Counted from the stretch's first letter, positions 25,787 through 34,087 are shown. The stretch: DNA of 51,095 bases from an uncultured Eubacteriales bacterium (GCA_902773895.1 CACYGB010000005.1:1-51095), one strand, 5' to 3'. The notes: generated by a model from the letters alone, not told the origin. Made by a program: numbers and translations.

Positions 25787-25824
25787 AAAAAACGGGAGAA
25801 GCCGATTCGGTTTCTTCCGTTTTT
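25787..25824. terminator. Terminator of the peptide-uptake operon
   Basis: A long, slightly imperfect stem (aaaaacgg-gagaa-gccg with cggt-ttctt-ccgttttt) has T-runs on both strands. It lies about 40 bp past the C39-like gene on the minus strand. Confidence 0.75.
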
Positions 25825-25861
25825 GTTGATGGACACGGTTTTCTGGTTTTACAAAAGGACG

Positions 25862-26458
25862 TCAGGCCTGCCGGTCCGTGCGGCGGAGGATGACGATTTC
25901 CCGTTCAGCCGGTTCACCCATGGCGTAGTCCGCCTTGTCCGTCCGGTTCAGCAGGTCATAGCGCACGGCGCGGTTCATCTGTTTGGGAAAGCCCGTCACC
26001 ACCCGGCGCCCCGCTTCCCGGAAATCCGGGTCCTCGGCGTAGGGGTCAAACAGGCCGATCTCCCCGTGGGGCAGCACCGCCGTCAGCAGCACGTAGTGGG
26101 GAATTTCTCCGGCGTAGCACCGCATCACGGCGCAGCCGCCCTCTTCCAGCGCGGCCCAGACCCTGTTGCCCGGAGCGACCGCCGCGTCCCCGTCGCAGAG
26201 AAATTCCGCGTCCACCGGAAAGCGGCAGTTCCGGCCGTATTCCCGCAGCCAGTCCGCCATATACCGCATGGAGGCCCGGGAGGTGCCGCGGCAGCCCGGG
26301 CCGCCCTTCTCGCAGCAGGTGTCGTTGCCCATGATCCAGATGCGCTGGAGCATGCCGGGCTGGATTTCCTCCCGTTCGTACAGGAAACGGAGGGCGTTCA
26401 CCAGGCAGGTGGGGCCGCAGTCGTATTCCGAGGACTGATGGATCAGGTCGTTTTTCAT
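25862..26458 (-). CDS. C39-like cysteine peptidase family protein
   Basis: 198 residues. The N-terminal SSEYDCGPTCLVNALRFL has the nucleophile Cys and helix of the papain-like C39/C39-like superfamily. HYVLLTAV (about 121-128) and LFDPYAEDP (about 135-143) supply the expected His and Asp. A CCEKGGPGC cluster lies at about 48-56. There is no signal peptide, transporter domain or membrane segment, so it acts in the cytosol. It starts 21 bp after oppC and is the last gene of the peptide-uptake operon, so it could cleave imported peptides. No bacteriocin-like precursor is nearby. Confidence 0.7.
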   Translation of the reverse strand: MKNDLIHQSSEYDCGPTCLVNALRFLYEREEIQPGMLQRIWIMGNDTCCEKGGPGCRGTSRASMRYMADWLREYGRNCRFPVDAEFLCDGDAAVAPGNRVWAALEEGGCAVMRCYAGEIPHYVLLTAVLPHGEIGLFDPYAEDPDFREAGRRVVTGFPKQMNRAVRYDLLNRTDKADYAMGEPAEREIVILRRTDRQA

Positions 26459-26479
26459 GGTCGGTTCCTTCTTCGCGGT

Positions 26480-27322
26480 TTATTCATTCCGGGGGTCGAA
26501 GGCGTCCCGCAGGGCGTCGCCTACAAAATTGATGCACACCACCAGCAGGATGATCACCGCGCCGGCAGGCACCCACAGCCAGGGCTTTCCCGTCAGCACC
26601 GACAGGGATTCGGCACCGTTGAGCAAATTGCCCAGGGACGGCGTGGGCGGCTGCACGCCCATGCCCAGGAAGGACAGGGCCGCCTCGTCCAGAATGGACA
26701 GGGCGAACACGCTGGTGGCGTATACCAGCACAGGCGCCACGGTGTTGGGCAGGATCTCGGAAAACAGGATATAGCGCCGGGGCATGCCGGCGGTGACGTC
26801 GCTTTTGACGAAGTTGGTTTCCCGCAGGCTCAGCACGTTGCCCCGCACCAGCCGGGTGACGCCGGGCCAGTCCACAAAACCCAGGATCAGGATGATGGAT
26901 TCCATGCCGGGCTGGAAAATGGCGGCGGCCACCAGCACCAGCAGGATGTAGGGGAAGGACATCACCATATCGGTAAAGCTCATGATGGCCTTGTCCAGCG
27001 GGCCGCCGAAATAACCGCTGACCAGGCCCAGGATGACGCCGATGGCGGTGGAAATCAGCGTGGCCAGAAAGCCCACCAGCAGGCTGACGCGCATGGCGTA
27101 CAGGATGCGGCTGAGCATATCCCGGCCGATTTTGTCGGTGCCCAGCCAGTGCTCCGCCGAGGGAGGCTGGGAAAATTTGCCCGTGGGTTTTGTGGGGGAG
27201 TAGGGGGAAATCCAGGGCGCCAGCACGGCCAGCAGGATCAGCACCGCCAGCACCGCCAGGCAGGCCACGGCCATTTTGTGCCGGGAAAAACGCCGGATGA
27301 TCAGCTTCGTTTGTCCTTTCAA
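26480..27322 (-). CDS. oppC: Peptide ABC transporter permease, OppC/DppC type
   Basis: 280 residues with an N-terminal membrane segment, the extracytoplasmic LGTDKIGRDMLSRILYA motif typical of OppC/DppC, five further membrane segments and the EAA-loop region TAGMPRRYILFSEILPN. The start is a TTG at 27322, 8 nt after GGAGG, giving LKGQTKL; no ATG in frame has a better site. The gene begins about 13 bp after the oppB stop. It pairs with OppB as the translocation pore. Confidence 0.94.
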   Translation of the reverse strand: MKGQTKLIIRRFSRHKMAVACLAVLAVLILLAVLAPWISPYSPTKPTGKFSQPPSAEHWLGTDKIGRDMLSRILYAMRVSLLVGFLATLISTAIGVILGLVSGYFGGPLDKAIMSFTDMVMSFPYILLVLVAAAIFQPGMESIILILGFVDWPGVTRLVRGNVLSLRETNFVKSDVTAGMPRRYILFSEILPNTVAPVLVYATSVFALSILDEAALSFLGMGVQPPTPSLGNLLNGAESLSVLTGKPWLWVPAGAVIILLVVCINFVGDALRDAFDPRNE

Positions 27323-27335
27323 GCGCGGCGCCTCC

Positions 27336-28280
27336 TCAGTATTTGATGGTGGGATCCACCAGGGCGTACAGCAGGTCGGTCAGCAGGTTGGCCGCCAGCA
27401 CCACCACGGCGGAAAGCAGGCACACGCCCATGATCACCGGGTAGTCCCGGCTCATGACGGCGCTCATGGTCACCAGCCCCAGCCCCGGCCAGGAAAACAG
27501 CTGCTCCACGATCACCGCGCCGCCAAAAAGCGTGGGGATCTGCATACCGATCACCGTCACGATGGGCAGCAGGGCGTTGCGCAGCGCATGCTTGCGGATC
27601 ACGATTTTCTGCCCCATGCCCTTGGCCCGGGCGGTGCGCAGGTAATCCATTTCCAGGATTTCCAGCACGGCGGACCGGATGTAGCGGATGTTGCCGCCGG
27701 CAACGCCTACCGCCAGCACCAGCGACGGCATGATCAGATGCCGGATCACGTCCATGGCGTCGCCGCCGGTGCCGGGGGTGTACATGCCGGAGGAGGGCAG
27801 CCAGCCCAGCCGCACGGTGAAGAAATAAATCAGGATCAGGGACAGAAAGAAGCCCGGCACGCTGGAAAACAGGAAGGAGGCGGACACCACGGCGTAGTCC
27901 CGTTTCTGATACCGGTGCACGGCGCTGTAAATGCCGGCGGGAATGGCGATGAGCAGGCCCAGGACCATGGAAACGCCCATCAGCAGCAGGGTCGGCCCCA
28001 GGTGGCTGCCGATCAGATCCGCCACCGGCTGATAGCTTTTGTAGGAATAGCCCAGGTTGCCGCGCAGCAATTCCATCAGCCAGTTCCAGTACTGTACGTA
28101 AATGGGCTGATCCAGCCCCCATTGCGCGGCCCGGGAGGCCAGTGCCGCTTCGCTGACCCGGGGGCCCACCATCATGTCCAGAGGGCTGCCCGCCAGGCTC
28201 ATGATGGCGTAATCGATGATGGTGATGCCCAGCAGCACCGGCAGGGCCAGCAGCAGTTTTTTTAACGCGTATTTCCACAT
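27336..28280 (-). CDS. oppB: Peptide ABC transporter permease, OppB/DppB type
   Basis: 314 residues, six membrane segments. It begins MWKYALKKLLLALPVLLGIT, as typical for OppB/DppB, and has the EAA loop TARAKGMGQKIVIRKHALRN and FSWPGLGLV. GGGAGGG lies 8 nt upstream of the ATG at 28280. It follows oppF by 4 bp. Confidence 0.95.
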   Translation of the reverse strand: MWKYALKKLLLALPVLLGITIIDYAIMSLAGSPLDMMVGPRVSEAALASRAAQWGLDQPIYVQYWNWLMELLRGNLGYSYKSYQPVADLIGSHLGPTLLLMGVSMVLGLLIAIPAGIYSAVHRYQKRDYAVVSASFLFSSVPGFFLSLILIYFFTVRLGWLPSSGMYTPGTGGDAMDVIRHLIMPSLVLAVGVAGGNIRYIRSAVLEILEMDYLRTARAKGMGQKIVIRKHALRNALLPIVTVIGMQIPTLFGGAVIVEQLFSWPGLGLVTMSAVMSRDYPVIMGVCLLSAVVVLAANLLTDLLYALVDPTIKY

Positions 28281-28284
28281 GCCG

Positions 28285-29256
28285 TTATCCCTCCCACGCC
28301 CTGGTGCACACGGAAAAATGCTCCGGCGCCACGGGCTGCATGTCATCCTGAAAGCGCAGGCATTCCGCGTTTGCCCGGGGGCAGCGGTGATACAGCGGGC
28401 AGGCGCCCTCCGGCGCTTTCTCCTCAATTTCGCCCTTCAGCACATCCCGGGGACGGTACCGGTCCTCCGCGTCGGCGGCAGGCGCGGCGTCCAGCAAGGC
28501 CTTGGTGTAGGGATGGGCCGGATGGTCGAACAATTCCTCCGACGGGCCGATTTCCACGATCCTGCCCCGGTACATCACCGCGATGCGGTGGCTGATGTAG
28601 TGCACCGCGCCAAGGCCGTGGCCGATGAACACGTATGTCAGCCCCAGCCGTTCCTGCAGGTCCCGGAGCAGGTTCAGAATCTGCGCCTGCACCGACACGT
28701 CCAGCGCCGATACGGGCTCGTCCAGCACCACCACGTCGGGGTTCAGGCTCAGCGCCCGGGCGATGCAGATGCGCTGGCGCTGGCCGCCGGAAAATTCGTG
28801 GGGATAGCGGTTTTTCATTTCCGCCGGCAGCCCCACCATGGACAAAAGCGTTTCCAGCCGCGCTTCGGGCTGGCTGTCCGCCCGGTGGTACCGCATGGGC
28901 TCCAGCAGGATGTCCCGCACCTGTTTGCGGGGGTTCAGGGAGGAGCCGCTGTCCTGAAACACCATCTGGAATCGGGGCCGCAGCTTCCGCCGCTCCTTTT
29001 CCGGCAAGGTGTCCACCCGCTGTCCCCGGAAGTACACTTCGCCCTGCGTGGGCTTTTCCAGGCACATCAGCAGCCGGGCCACGGTGGATTTGCCGCAGCC
29101 CGATTCCCCCACGATGCCGAAGGTTTCGCCGGGACGTACGGAAAAGGACACGTCCTCCACGGCGCGGAATGTTTTTTTGCTCAGGCTGTTTTCCCCGGCT
29201 AAGCGGTACGCCTTCGATAGGTGCCGGCATTCCAGCACCGGTTCGTTACCCGTCAT
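28285..29256 (-). CDS. oppF: Peptide ABC transporter ATP-binding protein, OppF/DppF type
   Basis: 323 residues. Walker A GESGCGKSTVAR, signature FSGGQRQRICIARAL, Walker B VVVLDEPVSALD, and the C-terminal OppF region with cysteines (CPLYHRCPRANAEC) that bind an iron-sulfur cluster in related transporters. Two key positions differ from the usual motif: the H-loop reads IGHGLGAV rather than ISHDL, keeping the His. The ATG overlaps the oppD stop (ATGA). Confidence 0.95.
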   Translation of the reverse strand: MTGNEPVLECRHLSKAYRLAGENSLSKKTFRAVEDVSFSVRPGETFGIVGESGCGKSTVARLLMCLEKPTQGEVYFRGQRVDTLPEKERRKLRPRFQMVFQDSGSSLNPRKQVRDILLEPMRYHRADSQPEARLETLLSMVGLPAEMKNRYPHEFSGGQRQRICIARALSLNPDVVVLDEPVSALDVSVQAQILNLLRDLQERLGLTYVFIGHGLGAVHYISHRIAVMYRGRIVEIGPSEELFDHPAHPYTKALLDAAPAADAEDRYRPRDVLKGEIEEKAPEGACPLYHRCPRANAECLRFQDDMQPVAPEHFSVCTRAWEG

Positions 29257-30227
29257 CGCGCGCCTCCTTTCACCAGGCACCGGGAATAATGGCCTGGGCT
29301 CACTTCCTGCATCGCAGCCTGCTCCCGGTACGGGCAATCCGCCTTCATGGGGCAGCGGGGGGCGAAGCGGCAGCCCGTCATGGCGCCGTATTCCTGGGGA
29401 ACGCGGCCGGGGATGGCGTACAGCAGGCGGCTGCGGTCGTCGTGCAGCCCCGGCACGGCCTGCATCAGCGCTTTCGTGTACGCGTGGGCGGGATGGGTCA
29501 GCAATTCCTTCAGGGGCGCTTCCTCCACGCACTGGCCGGCGTACATCACCACCACCCGGTCGGCCATTTCGGCCACCACGCCGATGTCGTGGGTGATCAG
29601 CAGGATGGACATACCTGTTTCATCCCGCAGGGAACGCAGCAGCTCTATGATTTGGTACTGGATGGTCACATCCAGCGCCGTGGTGGGTTCGTCGGCAATC
29701 AGCAGCTTGGGCCGGCAGCTCAGCGCCATGGCGATCATCACCCGCTGGCGCATGCCGCCGGACAGCATGTGCGGGTATTTTTTCATGACCTGGGCTGCGT
29801 CCTGGATGCCGGTGCGCTCCAGCAGGGACACGGCTTCCCTCCAGGCTTCCTCCCGGCCCAGGCCCCGGTGGCGGCGCATGCCTTCGGTCATTTGCGTGCC
29901 GATGGTGAATACCGGGTTCAGGCTGTACATGATGTCCTGAAAGATCATGGCGATGTCCACGCCCCGGATGCTGTCCAGATCCCGCTCGGGCAGTGTCAGC
30001 AAATCCTTCCCTTCAAACAGGATCTTTCCGCCGGTGACCTTGCCCTGGCGGCTCAGCAGGCCCAGAACGGACAGGGCGGTGATGCTTTTTCCGCTGCCGC
30101 TTTCGCCTACCACGCACAGGATTTCCCCGGGCATCACGTGAAAGGATACGCCGGAGGCAGCGGCGGAAAAGCCCTTTCCCTGGCGGAAAGCGATGTTCAG
30201 ATCCTGGATGGAAAGCAAAGGCTCCAT
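29253..30227 (-). CDS. oppD: Peptide ABC transporter ATP-binding protein, OppD/DppD type
   Basis: 324 residues. Walker A GESGSGKSITAL, Q-loop FQDIMYSLNPVF, signature LSGGMRQRVMIAMAL, Walker B LLIADEPTTALD, H-loop ITHDIGVV and the C-terminal oligopeptide-transporter extension with CRFAPRCPMKADCPYR. GGAGG lies 8 nt upstream of the ATG at 30227. It pairs with OppF and is coupled to it by a 4-bp overlap. Confidence 0.96.
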   Translation of the reverse strand: MEPLLSIQDLNIAFRQGKGFSAAASGVSFHVMPGEILCVVGESGSGKSITALSVLGLLSRQGKVTGGKILFEGKDLLTLPERDLDSIRGVDIAMIFQDIMYSLNPVFTIGTQMTEGMRRHRGLGREEAWREAVSLLERTGIQDAAQVMKKYPHMLSGGMRQRVMIAMALSCRPKLLIADEPTTALDVTIQYQIIELLRSLRDETGMSILLITHDIGVVAEMADRVVVMYAGQCVEEAPLKELLTHPAHAYTKALMQAVPGLHDDRSRLLYAIPGRVPQEYGAMTGCRFAPRCPMKADCPYREQAAMQEVSPGHYSRCLVKGGAR

Positions 30228-30266
30228 GCTGTCGGCCTCCTGTTCAGGGCAGCGCCTGCCCCGCAT

Positions 30267-30300
30267 GAAAACCGCACCGGGAGCGATTCCCCCGGTGCGG
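30267..30300 (-). terminator. Intra-operon stem-loop after the binding-protein gene
   Basis: A 10-bp stem ccgcaccggg/cccggtgcgg is followed on the minus strand by a short TTTTC. It lies just past the binding-protein stop (30310) and before oppD. Such elements partially terminate or protect the message, so that the binding protein is made in excess. Confidence 0.7.
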
Positions 30301-30309
30301 CGGAAAATG

Positions 30310-31890
30310 TTACTGAATATCCCAGTCCTGCACGTTGAGGAAGGTGCCGAACACGTCGGGATGGGCGTTGACCAGGCGGTTGCTAACCGCGCCCAGCTTG
30401 CCGATCACCCAGCCGGAAATCACGGGGGCGTCCTGCTGCATGGCGCGGTTCACGATCAGGTACTGCTCCGTGATGGCCGCGCTGTCGGTCAGGCTCTGGC
30501 TCAGGGCCAGGGCGTCGTCGGTGGCGGGGCTGGTGTAGCCGGTCCACAGGCTCTGGCCGCCGATCAGCCACGCGATGTCGGTGTAGGGATCGGCGGGCAT
30601 CAGGGTGTATTCCACGCTCAGGATGTCGTGCTGGCCTTCGTCCACCACAGCCATCAGGTTGGCCAGGTCCACGGTGCGGATGTTGATCTTCAGGCCGATT
30701 TCCTCAAACATGGCGGCGAAATACTGCACCGCGTTGCCCCACACGCTTTCCTCGGCGCTGACGTACCAGGTCAGCTCGGTGGAGGCGCCGTCGGCCTTGG
30801 CCTGGGCAATCAGCTGCGCGGCCTTTTCGGGATCATAGGCGGTGACGCCCAGATCCTGGCTGAAATACGGGGAAGCGGGCACCAGGAAACCGTCCACCAC
30901 CGTGCCAAAGTCGCCCAGCAGGTTTTCCTGCATGCCGACACGGTCCATGCCGTACAGCAGGGCCTGGCGGATGCGGACGTCGGTCACCTTGGCCACGTTG
31001 ACGAAGATCAGTTCGTTGGTCACGGGGGTGCTGGGCACGGCCAGCACGTTGGGCAGCGCTTTCACGGCGTCATAGTCCTCCACGGGCACGGCGCCGGTGG
31101 TCTGCTGGATCAGGTCGATTTCCCCGCTCTGCAGCCCGGACAGCATCTGGGAAGGCGCCACCACGTTCAGGTTCAGGTACTTGATTTTGGGCGCGCCCAG
31201 GAAATAATGTTCGTTGGCTTCGTAATGCACGTAGTGCTGCAAATCAAAATCATGGATGAAATAAGGGCCGGAGATCACATCGGGATGGTTGAACCATTCG
31301 TTGGTCAGCAGGGTGTCCCGGGCCACATCCTTGAGCACATGCTTGGGCAGGATCAGGGCATAGCGGCCGAAATTGTTTTCAAAGGTGGACAGCGCGGTGG
31401 GATACTTGGTTTCCACGGTCAGGGTCTTGTCGTCCACCACCCGGATGCCTTCGATGGCTTCGGCGTTGGGCTCAATGACGCCCTCGTCGCTGACGCCCAC
31501 GATGGAGTACATGGCCAGGGAAATGTTGGCGCACTGGGGGTCGGCGCCCAGCACCAGGGTGAATTCCACATCCTGGGCGGTGATGGGGGTGCCGTCGCTC
31601 CACACGGCGTCGTCCCTCACCTTGATGGTGAAGTGCTGGTTATCCTCCGTGGTGATGGATTCGGCGATCACCGGCACAAAATTCAGCTGGCTGTCGGCCT
31701 CCACCAGGGACTGGAACACCAGGGACGTGGCGTACTTGACGATTTCGGTGGCGTCCATGGCCAGGGGATTCAGGGTGGCGATGGTGCTGGTGATGCCCAC
31801 GTTGACGGATTTTTCGTCCTCTGCGGCGGCAAAAAGGGATCCGCTCAGCAGCAGGGCGGCCGCCAGGACCAGGGAAAGCAGTTTCTTCAT
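30310..31890 (-). CDS. oppA: Peptide ABC transporter substrate-binding protein (SBP_bac_5)
   Basis: 526 residues. A Sec signal (MKKLLSLVLAAALLLSGSLFAAA) is followed by a family 5 solute-binding fold: LNPLAMDATEIVKYATSLVFQ, VKYATS-type N-terminal lobe, DDAVWSDGTPITAQDVEFTL, and LMPADPYTD near the C-terminus. The usual lipobox Cys is replaced by Ser (SGSL instead of SGCL), so it should be released after signal cleavage rather than lipid-anchored. The ATG at 31890 has GGAGA 7 nt upstream. It lies 15 bp after the M20 gene. It binds peptides or similar small molecules; the ligand is not predictable. Confidence 0.92.
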   Translation of the reverse strand: MKKLLSLVLAAALLLSGSLFAAAEDEKSVNVGITSTIATLNPLAMDATEIVKYATSLVFQSLVEADSQLNFVPVIAESITTEDNQHFTIKVRDDAVWSDGTPITAQDVEFTLVLGADPQCANISLAMYSIVGVSDEGVIEPNAEAIEGIRVVDDKTLTVETKYPTALSTFENNFGRYALILPKHVLKDVARDTLLTNEWFNHPDVISGPYFIHDFDLQHYVHYEANEHYFLGAPKIKYLNLNVVAPSQMLSGLQSGEIDLIQQTTGAVPVEDYDAVKALPNVLAVPSTPVTNELIFVNVAKVTDVRIRQALLYGMDRVGMQENLLGDFGTVVDGFLVPASPYFSQDLGVTAYDPEKAAQLIAQAKADGASTELTWYVSAEESVWGNAVQYFAAMFEEIGLKINIRTVDLANLMAVVDEGQHDILSVEYTLMPADPYTDIAWLIGGQSLWTGYTSPATDDALALSQSLTDSAAITEQYLIVNRAMQQDAPVISGWVIGKLGAVSNRLVNAHPDVFGTFLNVQDWDIQ

Positions 31891-31905
31891 GGTCATTCTC
31901 CTTTT

Positions 31906-33036
31906 TTATTTTGATCCTGCCCTTTCCAGGGCCAGTTCAGCAAAGAAACGGGCTGCGCCCGGCAGCGCCGCGGGGTCCGCGGTGAAGCGCGGATGATGGT
32001 TGGGGAAGCCCCCGCCTGTGCCGATGCGGATGAACGCGCCCGGCGCGTAGGCCAGGTATTCGCTGAAATCCTCGCCGCCCATGGTGTTGTCCTGCCGGTC
32101 CACCCGGAAGCCCAGCCGAAGGGCGGTTTCCCGGGCGGCGGCGCACAGGGCGGCGTCGTTGATCACCGGAGGCGGCCCCACAGTGAAGGAAACCAGGGCC
32201 TGGCAGCCGTGGGCCTGGGCGATGGAATGAGCCATGGCTTCCAGCTGCTGCCGCAGGCGGAGGCGCAGATCCTCCCGCAGGGTGCGCAGGGTGCCTTCCA
32301 GCAGCGCTTCCTCCGGCACCACGTTCCATGTGGTGCCTGCCTGCAGGTGGGTAACGGACAGCACGGCCGGCTCAAAGGCGTCCTTGTTCCGGGTGATGAG
32401 GGTTTGAAGGGACAGCGTCAGGGTCGCGGCGGCAGGAATGGGGTCGATTCCCAGGTGGGGGTTGCCGGCGTGGGCGCCTTTGCCCAGGATGCGCACGGTA
32501 AAGGTGTCCGGCGCGGCCATCACGGGGCCTTCCTTGATGCCCAGCGTTCCCGCAGGAAAGCCGGGATAGGTGTGGCCGGCGTAGTATTCCTGCACGTCGG
32601 CAAGCGCCGGGGACGCGGCCAGGAATTTTCCGCCGCCGCCGTCGGAAAGCTCCTCGCCCGGCTGGAACACGATTTTCACCGTGCCGGCCAATTCGTTTTC
32701 CCGTTCCTTCAGCAGCAGGGCGGCGCCCAGCATGCAGGTGGTATGGAAATCGTGGCCGCAGGCGTGCATTTTGCCTTTCTCCTCCGAGGCGTAGGGCAGG
32801 CCCGTTTCCTCCTGTACCGGCAGAGCGTCCATGTCCGCGCGGAGCCCGATGGTTTTTCCGGGTTTCTTTCCGCGGATCACGGCGATCAGCCCGGTGCGCA
32901 GGCCGGAGGGCAGCAGGTCAATGCCGGCCTGTTCCAGCGCCTGGCGCACCTTCTGCGTGGTGCGCGTTTCTTCGTATCCCAGCTCCGGATGCCGGTGCAA
33001 ATCCTGGAAGAAGGCAATCAGCTGCTGCTCAGTCAC
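31906..33036 (-). CDS. M20D-family amidohydrolase (N-acyl amino acid deacylase / aminoacylase type)
   Basis: 376 residues, cytosolic. It has the M20 motifs LRADMDALPV, HACGHDFHTT (metal ligands), PGEE (general base), a lid domain (about 170-290) and GGEDFSEY. Members deacylate N-acetylated amino acids or cleave small peptides; Bacillus YxeP and YtnL act in salvage of S-modified cysteines. The start is the GTG at 33036 with AGGAGG 8 nt upstream. It is the first full-size gene of the operon, directly after the Cys/Met-rich leader and its terminator, which suggests sulfur-compound salvage. That link is inference. Confidence 0.93.
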   Translation of the reverse strand: MTEQQLIAFFQDLHRHPELGYEETRTTQKVRQALEQAGIDLLPSGLRTGLIAVIRGKKPGKTIGLRADMDALPVQEETGLPYASEEKGKMHACGHDFHTTCMLGAALLLKERENELAGTVKIVFQPGEELSDGGGGKFLAASPALADVQEYYAGHTYPGFPAGTLGIKEGPVMAAPDTFTVRILGKGAHAGNPHLGIDPIPAAATLTLSLQTLITRNKDAFEPAVLSVTHLQAGTTWNVVPEEALLEGTLRTLREDLRLRLRQQLEAMAHSIAQAHGCQALVSFTVGPPPVINDAALCAAARETALRLGFRVDRQDNTMGGEDFSEYLAYAPGAFIRIGTGGGFPNHHPRFTADPAALPGAARFFAELALERAGSK

Positions 33037-33054
33037 CGCGAATCCTCCTGTAAC

Positions 33055-33079
33055 AAAAAAAGCATCCCTGTGCGGATGC
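33055..33079 (-). terminator. Leader terminator ahead of the M20/opp operon
   Basis: Stem gcatcc/ggatgc (33062-33067 with 33074-33079, 6-nt loop) is followed on the minus strand by seven T (33061-33055). It lies between the leader ORF and the ribosome site of the M20 gene, with no other gene in between, as expected for an attenuator. Confidence 0.88.
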
Positions 33080-33082
33080 CTC

Positions 33083-33115
33083 CTGATTCGGATCAGAGGA
33101 GCCTGATATTCAGGC
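33083..33115 (-). promoter_or_regulatory. Mutually exclusive hairpin segments in the operon leader
   Basis: Four short segments can pair in alternative ways. CCTGA at the leader stop codon (33114-33110) pairs with TCAGG (33106-33102). ATCAG (33107-33103) can instead pair with CTGAT (33096-33092), which can also pair with ATCAG (33087-33083). The last hairpin touches the 5' arm of the terminator. This is the arrangement of a translation-controlled attenuator, but I cannot compute which fold is favoured. Confidence 0.5.
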
Positions 33116-33178
33116 CCGGCAGGCGCACCCGAAACAAGGCTGCATCATGCAGCCGCGCATACACATTTCATGCAGCAT
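33110..33178 (-). CDS. Cys/Met-rich 22-residue leader peptide
   Basis: ATG at 33178, TGA at 33110. The peptide MLHEMCMRGCMMQPCFGCAC-RA has five Cys and five Met in 22 residues. GGGGAGG lies exactly 8 nt upstream, and a consensus promoter 33 bp upstream of the start drives it. It is followed by alternative hairpins and an intrinsic terminator, then the M20 amidohydrolase and peptide transporter genes. This fits a leader peptide whose translation senses charged tRNA-Cys or tRNA-Met. The coding region also holds a perfect hairpin (33138-33154). Otherwise it could be a tiny metal-binding peptide (C-x3-C, C-x2-C-x-C). Confidence 0.75.
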   Translation of the reverse strand: MLHEMCMRGCMMQPCFGCACRA

Positions 33179-33210
33179 GGGGTGCACCTCCCCTTCAAAA
33201 AATCGCTTGC

Positions 33211-33239
33211 ATGATACCATGAATTTCCCATCCCGTCAA
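33211..33239 (-). promoter_or_regulatory. Sigma-A promoter of the leader/M20/opp operon
   Basis: On the minus strand TTGACG (33239-33234), a 17-bp spacer and TATCAT (33216-33211). The expected start near 33204 gives a leader RNA of about 150 nt to the terminator. Confidence 0.88.
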
Positions 33240-33312
33240 TAGGTTCATTGTATTTTGGGTGTTCTTGCCGGATGCCGGAAAACGAAGCGGAATAAAGAAA
33301 GGAAATCTTTCC

Positions 33313-33341
33313 TTGCGCATCCGGCGCCGGGGCGATATAAT
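33313..33341 (+). promoter_or_regulatory. Sigma-A promoter of tcdA
   Basis: TTGCGC (33313-33318), a 17-bp spacer and TATAAT (33336-33341), 24 bp before the tcdA ATG. Confidence 0.85.
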
Positions 33342-33364
33342 GAAGGCTCAAAAGGAGGAGGCCT

Positions 33365-34087
33365 ATGGATTCTTTTTCCCGAACGGAGCTGCTTGTGGGC
33401 CGGGAGGCCATGGAACGGCTGCGCCGGTGCCGCGTAGCGGTGTTCGGCATCGGCGGCGTGGGCGGCAGCGCGGCGGAAGCGCTGGCGCGCTGCGGCGTAG
33501 GCGCCATCGACCTGTTTGACAGCGACCGGGTGAGCCTGACCAATTTGAACCGCCAGGTGATCGCCCTGCACTCCACCCTGGGCCGATTGAAGGTGGACGT
33601 CATGGCGGAAAGGCTGCTGGACATCCATCCCGATCTGCGCGTGGAAAAACACGCGCTGTTTTACCTGCCGGAAAATGCCGATACGGTGGACCTGACCCCG
33701 TTTGACTATGTTGTGGACGCCGTGGACACGGTGGCCGCCAAGCTGGAATTGATCCAGCGCTGCCAGCGCCTGGGCGTTCCCATTCTCAGCGCCATGGGCG
33801 CCGGCAACCGGCTGGATCCCGGCCGGCTGAAAATCGGCGATGTGTACGAAACCAGCGTGTGCCGCCTGGCCCGGGTGATGCGGCGGGAACTGCGCAAGCG
33901 GGGCGTCACGCGCCTGACGGTGGCCTATTCCACGGAAGAACCGCTGGAAATTCCCCCGGAACGCGCCGCCGCCCTGGCGGAGGAAGGGAACACCCGCCGC
34001 GCCGTGCCCGGCAGCGTCGCCTTTGTGCCGCCGGCCATGGGCATGCTGATGGCGTCCAGGGTGATCCGGGATCTGATCGCCCGGTAA
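33365..34087 (+). CDS. tcdA: tRNA threonylcarbamoyladenosine dehydratase (TcdA/YgdL)
   Basis: 240 residues, E1-like ThiF/MoeB fold. It has the nucleotide-binding FGIGGVGGSAAEALARCG (about 27-44), the metal/adenylate region DSDRVSLTNLNRQ, DYVVDAVDTVAAK and a C-terminal FVPPAMGMLMA. It has no CxxC zinc pairs, as expected for the TcdA subgroup. It cyclises t6A37 of tRNA to ct6A using ATP. AAAGGAGG lies upstream of the ATG. The gene opens a plus-strand group with mazF and htpG. Confidence 0.93.
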   Translation: MDSFSRTELLVGREAMERLRRCRVAVFGIGGVGGSAAEALARCGVGAIDLFDSDRVSLTNLNRQVIALHSTLGRLKVDVMAERLLDIHPDLRVEKHALFYLPENADTVDLTPFDYVVDAVDTVAAKLELIQRCQRLGVPILSAMGAGNRLDPGRLKIGDVYETSVCRLARVMRRELRKRGVTRLTVAYSTEEPLEIPPERAAALAEEGNTRRAVPGSVAFVPPAMGMLMASRVIRDLIAR

